Below are positions 36,061-45,300 of a DNA stretch of 64,000 bases, piece by piece. Positions within the stretch are counted from its first letter, which is position 1. Every line of letters begins with the position of its first letter. The position numbers and the translations under genes are program-made. This DNA comes from Sclerotinia nivalis. Its lineage: Eukaryota; Ascomycota; Leotiomycetes; Helotiales; Sclerotiniaceae. Location: the NCBI GenBank assembly GCA_029531795.1, contig JAPEIS010000001.1:930001-994000 (forward strand). The letters are read 5' to 3'. Below the pieces are notes generated by a model that saw nothing but the letters and a program-made list of their open reading frames with translations, was not told the DNA's origin and searched no databases.

Positions 36061-38609
36061 TAAGAGTACCGAATTCTTACCATGCTTTCCCAGATACCAG
36101 ATGTCAGTCTTAGTATCCTTCGAGAAAATTGCCCCCAGACCAAAAACAATCTTTCTATACCCATTATCCTGTTTGCTCTTTAAGCCTACCCGGTATCTCT
36201 ATCATGCCTTCTGCCCTATAATACCCTATTGTAGATCGATACGTGCATCCGTCCTTTCGAGCCGTATAGACAGTGTCATTGTCGCTGCCATTATACGCTA
36301 CGCTCCGTAGCTTGTACACCGTTTCGCATTACCTTGCCAAATCTCTCCTACACAACAAGGTCGACTGTATCTTGCAAACTTTGCTGTATCTTAATCCCTA
36401 ACTAGATAGCTTAAAATATAGCGTTTCCAGCTCACTAACCAAAGCACAGCTTACAAAATCCATTCCCCCAGTGTATAGATTGTAATCGATAATATAGAGG
36501 ATCGTATATATATATCATAAGATAGTCTCTACCAAAGCTCATCCACTATCATAATGTTTACCGAATGCTTCACACAAGAATGAAACTTGCTAAAAACGTC
36601 CCTCTCATTTATAAATTCCTCCGTTGCTATGATACCGCTCTTGTACATTCATAAAACAAAGTGCTAAAAGCGTCCCTTCATCCCTAATCTACTATACCAT
36701 CACCATTCTCAATTCTCGATTACTCCCCTCAACCACCTGTAAACTTCCAATCCAGTATACCCGCAGATTGTACACATTATTGGGTCATGAAAACTCTACA
36801 CGCTAACACCCCAGAGGTGCCCTATCAATCGCCGACACAACGTTTTCCTTCTCAAGCTTTGCTCCCACACAGATTCGTAAAGGCAATCCGCTTTGAAATG
36901 CTCCTTAAAGCAAATCTCAGGCTCTGCATCCCACTGCAGATTCGTAAAGGTGGTTCCGCTTCGAATTCCATCGTTGTTTCGTGATTGTCGGGTAGTTTTC
37001 ATCTCCATTCGACTGATAAATCCTCTGTTCCGGGCCTAATTCACGATACCTTCACTCCCAGTATCGCTCCTTTTTAAAGCACGACCTTTGCCCAGCTCCA
37101 GTCTGATTCAATCTTGGCTCTGTAAATAAATTACAGGTTCGTAGGATGCACCACGTACAGGTGTTGAATCATCGCATCCCAGTTCATGATGAAGATACAT
37201 TCTCCCTACCCGCGTGGTGTGCTAAGTGGAATTACACCACGTGATACGAGAACAGAAGGTCATAATTGCCCGGTTATCAGAAATTTTCCTGGCCGAAGTA
37301 CGGAGTATTAATTGCAAGTGTCGTATCTTCCACGCTTGGTAATTTTATGTAATCGATCTGATAAGATCTTCTTTAGTTGGGTAACCAATCTGATAAGATC
37401 TTCATCTACCAAGGACTAGTGTAGGAAAGCTTATATATATTGCTTATATAATATATATTGTCGGGATATTAATCACGTGATCCACTAGTATTGACGAATT
37501 CTTTTTCTGGTTCGCACCAATAGATGCAACTACGACACAAACAATGTTGCTGAGACTAAAGCCGAGGTCGCTAAGGGATCCCCACCTTTATTATATAGCA
37601 ATTGTGAATTTGGAGTGATAGCATTTTCATTATTCATCGTACAGATCGTAAATTTGACACTTTTATTTAAGGGTTCAGGAAAAGTTGAAAGAGCAGAAAT
37701 TATACGATTTAAAGATCCACTGCCACACAAATATGCAACTTCCCGGCAATAGCTCAACATTGTGTAACTAAAGTCTTACAACCATCAATTAAATCGATAA
37801 TGGAACAGTATCCCAAGCGATATTGTTTCCATTTCTATCCTTCCAATACCATCTCTTATTGACAACATCAAAAGTTCATTAATATCCATCTAGATGACTA
37901 GTCACTTTATGCTAATAGTCTGCTTCATTCCCCCAGAATGGCCTACCTGACCAATACTCAAACTCCCGGCGAAAACCACCATACGAGATTTGGGGGGCTA
38001 TCGCATAAACTCAACAACATGGGATCACACTTTCCTCATTGTTGAATAAGGTTATGGATGTATTATAATTGGATGGATTATGAAAGTGAATTGATAAATT
38101 GAAAATTTTCAATCCACTTTCTTGATTCTTCTATTTGGAAATAGGAAATAATAAATAACCTTATTCCATAATAAAGAAGTGCGATCTTATATTGTTGAGT
38201 TTATACGGTATCCTCACAACTTCGTTAGCTAGTTCCAGAGGATCATCAATAATACACCATATATACACCTATTACGATCATATAAGACTTCGCTATAAGT
38301 ATATATGAATTATCATAATCATCTAAACTTCAATCTCTCTTTACGAAGACATTTAGAAAAATCAAATCAAATTATCATTATTTTATATTGGATGTAAACA
38401 GACAGGCTAGGCCTATAAACTTTTTTTTATATCCACAATAGCAAACATGTACAGTCCGTACCCATTCCGGTAGTTAACCGGCGGACTCCATCGGGCGCGA
38501 CGTCCTAGAATTCATTAGTATTTATTGCCTATCCTATTGATGTCAAAGCCACAATGAAAGTGGCAAGAATGGTACTCACTCGAGGCATTTGGTTGTGTAA
38601 GCGCGCTTC
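36061..38609. other. Island of near-normal composition, no gene recognised
   Basis: Between the LINE and the amyloid-signalling pair. Small direct repeats: CAGATTCGTAAAGG at 36870 and 36937, and ATCTGATAAGATCTTC at 37356-37371 and 37388-37403. On the minus strand near 38560-38620 an ATG followed by a possible GTGAGT donor hints at a broken exon, but nothing recognisable continues from it. 38.0-38.45 kb is AT-rich. Confidence 0.4.
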
Positions 38610-39149
38610 CTAGTGACCATCTTTTCTTCGCAGAGACGGTCTTGAGCCGTGTTGTGCATGAATGTTGTCCTCTCTCCCATTACGATTAAGTGGCAATGGA
38701 ACACATTGTGAATGCGATAGGATGTCAAGCGTATATGACGTCTCTTGTGTATTACGGTCGTGTGTTAATGGCGGTGGACGGTCCCAACACGAACACTGCA
38801 TGTGAGTACAAAAAGACTCTGGCTGGCTTTTTCGTAGCACGGCGGTTGAGATGGTGCTAATAACGTGTTCTAACCGCTCACCTCTCGTCTTTAAAGTATT
38901 ATCCATTCGTTGCGGTGTTGGTGCTTCGCAGGAGGTAGCACTGGTATCATATGGCCAATGCAAGGATGCAGATTTACATGCGGCTCGGCCTTGTCGTGGG
39001 AATACAAATATGCAGCAACTGAACATCGACAAAATTCCCCAGTTATTGAAGTTATGGCCGCCATCTCGCTTATCAAAGGTGTCCCCGAGATGAGCTCGAC
39101 CAGAGATGTTGCTGTAACTACTGTGAACAGGATGATTTCTTGAGAACAT
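38610..39149 (-). CDS. Divergent ORF with N-terminal HET-s-like amyloid motif (candidate partner or receptor remnant)
   Basis: Uninterrupted frame from ATG 39149-39147 to a stop at 38610, 179 residues. Residues 14-31 read NISGRAHLGDTFDKRDGG. Aligned on Gly-Asp, the core GRAHLGDT matches ARFHVGDT and GRMQVGDD, the two amyloid repeats of the HeLo protein that starts 446 bp away on the other strand. In fungal HET-S systems such an N-terminal copy (R0) sits on the neighbouring NLR and templates amyloid folding of the executioner. Behind the motif (residues ~40-179) I recognise no NACHT/NB-ARC P-loop, repeats or other effector-activating domain; the sequence is Cys/His/Arg-rich and may be a truncated or frameshifted receptor. 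Another minus frame (39166-38891) is also open, so introns or a frameshift are possible. The motif call is stronger than the gene model. Confidence 0.5.
   Translation of the reverse strand: MFSRNHPVHSSYSNISGRAHLGDTFDKRDGGHNFNNWGILSMFSCCIFVFPRQGRAACKSASLHWPYDTSATSCEAPTPQRMDNTLKTRGERLEHVISTISTAVLRKSQPESFCTHMQCSCWDRPPPLTHDRNTQETSYTLDILSHSQCVPLPLNRNGREDNIHAQHGSRPSLRRKDGH
39057..39122 (-). other. R0-like HET-s-related amyloid motif
   Basis: Encodes residues 10-31 of the divergent ORF. The pattern [A/G]-R-x-[H/Q]-[V/L]-G-D is shared with both repeats of the HeLo protein (Podospora HET-s itself has RVQLGN and RVLIGN at this place). Seen directly in the translation; function is by family analogy. 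Confidence 0.6.
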
Positions 39150-39595
39150 AATAGCCACTTATCCACTCCGAGTTTCTGTGAGTCGAGTTGGTCGACTGAA
39201 TTTGCTTGGCTTGGGGACTAAATGTAGAGTTCGAGGGTTTTCGTGAATTATTCGCAAAATATGTTGTTGTGCAAGTGGTCTCGATCTGCTGCGTTGTGCA
39301 CAGGTATGGCAATTTGTGTACTGTGAGACAAGAGTTACTCGGCGATTTGCAGAAAATTAATGCGCGTTACCGATTTTTGCTGCTTTGAGTATGTGCAGAT
39401 ACGACTGATGGATTGTGTTACTTCTAACGGTGTCGAGGTACCAGTTTTAAATTCCAAGTATTCCTGATGACACATAATGTTAATATTCATCAACACCCAG
39501 TCATCGATATTCCTTACTCAGAAGCAGCTTTTCACCGCAACAGTCACACCTCGACTCTGATTCCAATCCAGAATATTTCTGGAAAACGATCAATA
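39150..39595. promoter_or_regulatory. Shared divergent promoter region of the amyloid-signalling pair
   Basis: A 446-bp head-to-head spacer between the start codons of the R0-bearing ORF (minus) and the HeLo gene (plus), of normal composition. No specific binding site was recognised; co-regulation is inferred from geometry. The HeLo frame is open upstream of its ATG back to 39467, but that extension is unlike family N-termini. Confidence 0.35.
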
Positions 39596-40447
39596 ATGGC
39601 AGAAGCAGCCGGCCTTGTTATTGGTAGCATATCACTGGCATCCATTTTCAGCGCGTGCGTGGATACATTCAAGCTTGTCAAGGTCGCGAAAGACGCTGGT
39701 ATTGACTTCGAGACAAACACAATTAAACTCGATCTCCTGCAACTTCGATTGACTCGCTGGGGAACTGTTGTTCGTATCGAGGAGCAAGAAGCCGCCATGG
39801 CAAGCGATGACCAAGAAAAAATCAGAGGAGCTTTGCAACAATTAGCGAAACTCTTCACGAGGGCCAACGAAAAGTCCGTTCAGATTCATGACCCCAATGA
39901 GCTTCCTACTCAATCAAGCAACGCAAGCCAGAAAATTCGCGACCTTGCCGCCAAATACCGAAAACGAAAGGGTGACAAAGAGAAGTGGACGACGATGCAA
40001 AAATGTAAATGGGCCTTGCACACCGCGGATGAAATGCAAAAGCTGGTAGATGATATCGTCCTCATTCTCGAATCGTTGGAAAAGATATTACCCTGCTCGA
40101 AGGGAATGGAGAATCTTGTTCCGAACGAGATCGAGGAAATTTCTCACATCGGCAGCCAGGGTCTAGAGATTGTAAGTCGAGTCGCTAAAGAGTGCTCAGT
40201 CGATCCTTTACTCGAGAAACATGTAGAGGACGCCATTGCGTGTCAAATCACAGCAAGGGCCAGTGTCGCTGAAAATCGTGTGGGAGAGTTTGCAAGATTC
40301 CATGTGGGAGATACGGGTAGAATAGATGGGGGTAGAACTGACCCTAGACCTAACACCAATACAAGCAATGTCGTCGGCAACAATATCACTGGAAGGGGTC
40401 GAATGCAGGTTGGTGATGATTATACAGGCCGCAGTATTTGGGATTAA
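39596..40447 (+). CDS. het-S: HET-S-type HeLo-domain cell-death protein with two amyloid repeats
   Basis: Single exon, 283 residues (Podospora HET-S/s: 289). Residues 1-~220 are a HeLo domain: hydrophobic N-terminal helix GLVIGSISLASIFSACVDTF, then LDLLQLRLTRWG, WALHTADEMQKLVDDI and a closing helix. In HET-S the N-terminal helix becomes the membrane-piercing segment when HeLo is activated. Residues ~222-283 are a prion-forming region of two pseudo-repeats: R1 with ARFHVGDTGRIDGG, an Asn/Thr-rich linker, then R2 with NNITGRGRMQVGDDYTG and a C-terminal RSIWD matching GFWD of HET-s. Repeat spacing equals that of HET-s to within a residue or two. Expected role: amyloid-triggered pore formation in heterokaryon incompatibility or programmed cell death. 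The ATG at 39596 was chosen because the HeLo fold starts there. It is flanked by a divergent ORF with a matching motif and, 130 bp downstream, by a mariner relic. Confidence 0.9.
   Translation: MAEAAGLVIGSISLASIFSACVDTFKLVKVAKDAGIDFETNTIKLDLLQLRLTRWGTVVRIEEQEAAMASDDQEKIRGALQQLAKLFTRANEKSVQIHDPNELPTQSSNASQKIRDLAAKYRKRKGDKEKWTTMQKCKWALHTADEMQKLVDDIVLILESLEKILPCSKGMENLVPNEIEEISHIGSQGLEIVSRVAKECSVDPLLEKHVEDAIACQITARASVAENRVGEFARFHVGDTGRIDGGRTDPRPNTNTSNVVGNNITGRGRMQVGDDYTGRSIWD
40259..40447 (+). other. HET-s-like prion-forming region (R1 + R2)
   Basis: Encodes residues 222-283. R1 about 222-242, R2 about 257-277, each one beta-solenoid layer of two in the HET-s fold. The Gly-Asp in each repeat aligns with Gly-Asn of HET-s; Trp282 aligns with the C-terminal aromatic loop residue Trp287. 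Confidence 0.8.
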
Positions 40448-40575
40448 TGAATGGGATTCTTTTGATGGGCGAGTTGACTGAGATACAAGGACGAGACGAG
40501 ACATGAGGGCGTGTATCCTTTAGTGTTACAGTAACCGTGCACTGATAATGGCCGAAAACACGTAAATATAAATTT

Positions 40576-41723
40576 TTGCGCGTTTCATTCCTACAACCTA
40601 TATTCTATTTATTAATTATACTATCACAACGTATTTCATTAAGATCAATTGATAATAATAATGTTCCTCAAAAGCATCTTAGCCTATATAATCGTAATAG
40701 AATTATTGGAAAAGCCTTAGAAGGTATAGGATCCACTAAAATTGCGAATGATCTTGGAATAACCTATATCATTATATATAATACTATTAAGATGAATCAA
40801 TTATACAATAAAGGCAAATCCTTATTCAAAAAACCCCAATAGAAGTATTATTCAGAAAGAGACGAATATATAATGATATAGTATATATGTTTATAATCCA
40901 AATCGATTTATTAGGAAATCATTATAGCTTATAGACTTGATTGTAAAAGGAATATTATCAAAAGGATCTTCTATGTATATAGAATAGGCAATTGGAGAAC
41001 TAGAAAGAGATCTGAACTTATATTAGAATATACACTTAAACGATTTGTATGATGCCTAATGTGGAAGGGCCTTACAGTAAAGGAATGGAGCTTAATCTTT
41101 TGATCGGATGAGTATTCTGTAAAGTAGAGGCAAGGTAAAAAGCAGGAATGAGTCTTTCGTTCTTCTTTTCAAAAATAGGATCGGAATATAATTCAAATAT
41201 ATTCTTCAAAGAAGAATATGAAGATTATAATCTGGAAAGGCTTTTGTGATATCGGAAAGAGCAATCTCTATATTATAAATAGAGATTTTGAATCCAAAAA
41301 GTTTGGGTATAATGCTAATTCATATTTGGAGATGCTTGATATAGAAATCGAATCTATTTTCGAAGGATTGGATTTAGGGTATCAATTTATGCAAAATAAT
41401 GTTCCTATATATATTGCTCGCAAAGTAAAAGTATAATTTCGAAAGAGGGGTATCTCATTAATTCAAGATTGACCTTTTTATAGCCCTGATCTGAATCCTA
41501 TAGAGTATATTTGGTGGTATCTAAAAGTACATGTTTTTGAGATGTTTCCTGATTTTGTTATAGATAAAAGCATTTCAGAATATACTAGACAAAGATTGAA
41601 GAGTACTTTACAAACAGTTTGAGATATATTGGATGATAGATTATTCGAAAAATTGGGGGCTAGTATATCGAATAAAATAAAGGCCTGTATCACAGCTAAT
41701 AACTGGTATACTAAATATTGAAG
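40576..41723 (+). mobile_element. Tc1/mariner-type transposase relic
   Basis: Plus-strand fragments in order: a helix-turn-helix region (GKALEGIGSTKIANDLGIT, ~40700-40770), the core strand IWKGFCDIGKSNLY (~41230), then MQNNVPIYIARKVKV and, after a stop, SPDLNPIEYIWWYLK-type sequence at ~41485-41525 containing the end of the catalytic triad. Several in-frame stops and an AT-rich composition show RIP-like decay. Terminal inverted repeats were not found by eye; boundaries are approximate. It begins about 130 bp after the het-S stop codon. Confidence 0.75.
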
Positions 41724-41921
41724 GTTTAAAGTAAAGTAACAATATAATTTTTTTATATTATTAAAATATATATATAGATCTCAAATATATCAAAATTTTA
41801 TATTAAAATAATGAAACGTTGATTTAATAAATAAGATTGAATAGAATGATATTGATAAATAATTCCTGTGACGATCCTGTTATTCTATTATGCCATAAAT
41901 GCCTTAGGCCATTCTTTCGGC

Positions 41922-41948
41922 TTTTGGTCCCCTCCGAAGGGACCAAAA
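41922..41948. repeat. Perfect 10-bp-stem hairpin (TTTTGGTCCC / GGGACCAAAA)
   Basis: Inverted repeat with a 7-nt centre CTCCGAA. It is GC-rich inside strongly AT-rich sequence. Confidence 0.75.
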
Positions 41949-41998
41949 TGCCTCAGGTTATTATTTCATTTATTTCACCCTGTATTCGCTTAGAGCTT

Positions 41999-42019
41999 TG
42001 GTCCCCTCCGAGGGGACCA
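41999..42019. repeat. Perfect 10-bp-stem hairpin (TGGTCCCCTC-C-GAGGGGACCA)
   Basis: Palindrome with a single central C. It shares the GGTCCCCTCCGA core with the hairpin 50 bp upstream, and its CTC-C-GAG apex recurs in the GC-rich island at 53.69 kb. Confidence 0.75.
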
Positions 42020-42195
42020 TAAAAGGCTCAACTCTATTGTATTTGATATAGTAGTTTGTTATTCTTTAGTATAGATTAATTGATTCATTCTATTATGTTT
42101 TGAATTAAGATTATCGTTATATTATAACAAACTCATTAGCACTTTTGAGAAGGATAGAATATCCCTTAAGAAAGCTATAATATTCTCTAAGAAGG

Positions 42196-42358
42196 TATCA
42201 CGGTAAGGGAAAAGGTATGTGTAGGTTTGATCTATTGTTGTACTACGAGGAGGAGAAGAAGGTCAAGGAGGTGACCTGACTATATAGAAGTGAGTGTATG
42301 CATGTGTGCCTAAGGCACACATGATCACGTGCAGGTGAAGGGAGATGAACCCGTAACA
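42196..42358 (-). repeat. 163-bp LTR-like repeat, copy A (inverted)
   Basis: In reverse complement it begins TGTTACGGGTTCATC and ends CCGTGATA, and matches copies B and C along its whole length. It differs from copy C by about three transitions, counted by eye. It contains the palindrome CATGTGTGCC-TTA-GGCACACATG. It lies just before the gag start of gypsy element 1, but in the orientation opposite to the copy at that element's 3' end. Confidence 0.8.
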
Positions 42359-45300
42359 TTTGTGTAATTGTAATTCTTTTTATAATGGCTTCCGGTTCTA
42401 TATTCGTTGGTAGTGTGACTTCTATTTTTATCGAAGGAATTTGTATCGAAATTTAACGAGTCTTCGGTTAATGGCTTACTATTATACAAATCCTAGCAGA
42501 ATTGGATGCTTTAGTGATGCCAAATCTTGTTGTTGGTTTTAATGAATAAACTGTTTATCTGAATTATGTTTTCTTTATCATCGAAGATCGTTTTATTATT
42601 CAAGTTATCTATATCGTTATTCAAACAAATAAGATTGAGGAATTCAAAGCGGAAAATATTGAGCTTCTTTGTATTTTAGTTGGTAAGCAAGTTTAGTTGG
42701 ATGTCGGTGGTGTTGCTATTAGCTAGAAACCGATTATTCTTTGTTAAATTTAAAAGGATTTGTTTGTTTTTAAAGGCGAAAGATTTAATATTCTTGTTCG
42801 ATAAAAGGATTATCAGTTTTGGAAGTTGGGTTTGCAATTTTGTTAAATAATCGATTTACAACTTTTTGTTTCCGAACAAAAGAAGATTAGTTATACTATT
42901 AATCTTTTCGATGGTTAAGTGTAATAAGAGTGTATTATGGATATCATTAGATTCGTTGATGATCTTATTTGCTTCGATTTTATTGTTTCGTTTTTGATCA
43001 AATTGGACAAATTATATATCTCTGTGGATATCGAAAAGGAAGCTTCGTTCAAATTCGACAAGCTTTTTATAGGTCCAAAGGAATCCTTTTCGGTTTTCTT
43101 TTTTATATTGTCTCATCTTGCTAATTCTTGTTACAAGTTTGATTGCGAGATTGTTAACGTGATGAAGCAAAAGGTTATGGTCTTTTTTCGAATTTTAGTT
43201 ATTGGTGATTCGAATCCCTATGCGGTTGATGATATTGATGGTTGGTAAAAGAAATTCTTTATTTGGAATCAGAATCTTCGTGATGCTGAGTATTATAACA
43301 AAAATTCTGGTAAAGCATTTATTGTTGACAATAACCTTATAGATTTCGATATAATGAAACAAAAAGGATAACAGAAAAAGGATTCGCAAAATAAGAAAAA
43401 GAAGTTTAATCCTATGATTTTTTGTAATTGTTGTAATAAGATCGGCTATCTTTAGATTGATTGTTATGTTATTTATGATATCAATGGTAATCTTCTTTTT
43501 GGTAAACAAGCTTCCGTTAATATCTTTTCCAATTGTAATATTGTTGTTTCAATTAATCCGGTCTTCGATCAATACACTGTCGTTCCGGCTTTTCGAGGCG
43601 CTAATAGGTTTAATAATAATTGCAATGGATTTCGAGGAGGATATACTGATAATTGGGTATAAAGTCAACAGCATCTGAATCAGGTATAATGGTAAGGCTA
43701 TATCGAGTTAGAGGAGGTTGTCTTTATATCCAGTTCAATCAAGGAAAGTCTCGAATAGGGAAAAGATTAATCTCTATAAAAAATCGTTTGTGGAGGAATA
43801 CTAAGGGTAAGAAGGTAAATCGAGGAATGGATAAAGATAAGCCATTGCAGCTCAACTTTATAAATAGCAAATCTCTATTTGTTAAAATCATTATGTTTCC
43901 TGTATATGAAAATCCTTTTATTGTTACAAGTCTTATTGATAGTGGATATTCTGGAGAAGTTTTTATTGATTGTTTTTTTGTTTCCAAATACAATATTGAA
44001 ATACAATTCTTATTTTATCTTTGCAAACTCCGATTTGCCGATAAAAAGGTTGCTAACAGAATTACAGAATATTTTGTAATGGAAATTGTTATGGGGGATC
44101 ATTATGAATATTAATCCTTTTATATTATTTAGCTTTTATTAGAGATGTCGTTAATCTTTGGTTTACTATGGTTATAGTGTTACAATTCTATTATCAATTG
44201 GACAGAGATGAGTTTAACATTCTCTTCAAACTACTATGCTTCCAATTATTTGGTGTATTATAATTCAGAGCCAATTATTGTATCAATGATTTTATCTTCG
44301 ATCAAGAAACAAAAGAATCTAGCAAAAGTTATTTTATAATAGATTATTGATATTATCAAACCTTTAAATAAATTCCTTATCGATTCTGATATAAAAGTTA
44401 AATGTATAGTTTATAAATATCGCTTTTTATATATCAAGGATTATTTAAAGAATAATATCGATTGTTTATCTATTTAAACGTTTTCTATTTTTAAAAGAAT
44501 TTCTTATAAAAAATCTTCTATTGAAGAGATACCAAATAAAGGTTATATATTACAATCTAACGATTCTTTTATTGATTTCGAATTTCAGCAGGGTCTGATG
44601 TTTGGTATAAATCATTATCGAACAAAACACTATGGAAAACCAAATAATCAAGTATAGATGATTCTCAATTGTCTGTATCCAAAATCGATCTTAAAGATTG
44701 TAAATCAATGTCAATCTATTTATAATTCAAAAAACCATTTGTCTTTGTTTTCTATTGGGGAATTCTTTATGTTTATTTATAAAGATATAAGTTCAAATAT
44801 GGATGATATTTATTGGTTGTAAGCTTTTAGTTTTGTTTCGTTTTGTTAACAAGATAATGTTCGGGTTATCCGATTGATATGGGATGAATTGGATATTGTA
44901 TAGAAAATTGTTGAGTAAGATCATTTGTGATAGGCTATGTTGTCCTCGATATTTATAGAAGGGGATTTTCGATCGATTTTACAAGGGCAAGGCAATATAA
45001 CAGAGATGCTCTTTAGAACTTTATTGCAACTTTATGATTTTATATACGATTATTATAAGCTGTTTCATTTGCGAAAGGTCTTTGAGGCTGATGTCGATAA
45101 ATTTTTAACTGGCAAATTTCCCTTTAGTGATGATCAAATATGACAAAGGCTTTTTATATAATTATAAGACAAACTTCCTATTTTCCTTCTACGTTATACA
45201 GATAAATTACTGTTTTGTCGAATCTAGGATTACAAAATTGAATTGATATTTGGTAAAGAGTTACTTTATTTCAAAAATTGCCCTTTATCGCCAATAAAGT

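Larger units (their letters stand above)
41724..42195. other. AT-rich spacer with two GC-rich hairpins
   Basis: Decayed sequence without a gene. A TGTGACGATCCTG at ~41868 resembles an LTR start, but no matching end was found. The hairpins are listed separately. Confidence 0.35.

Noticed and set aside
36787..37008. Frames around the CAGATTCGTAAAGG repeats as a gene
   Set aside because: Short frames on both strands, repeat-driven, with no start context or domain.
38851..39143. Plus-strand frames opposite the R0-bearing ORF
   Set aside because: Several frames are open here by chance in stop-poor sequence; none shows a domain.
38891..39166. Alternative minus-strand frame with a hydrophobic segment at the R0 locus
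   Set aside because: It has no ATG (GTG only) and an upstream stop, and it lacks the amyloid motif; kept only as a hint that the partner gene may be spliced or frameshifted.
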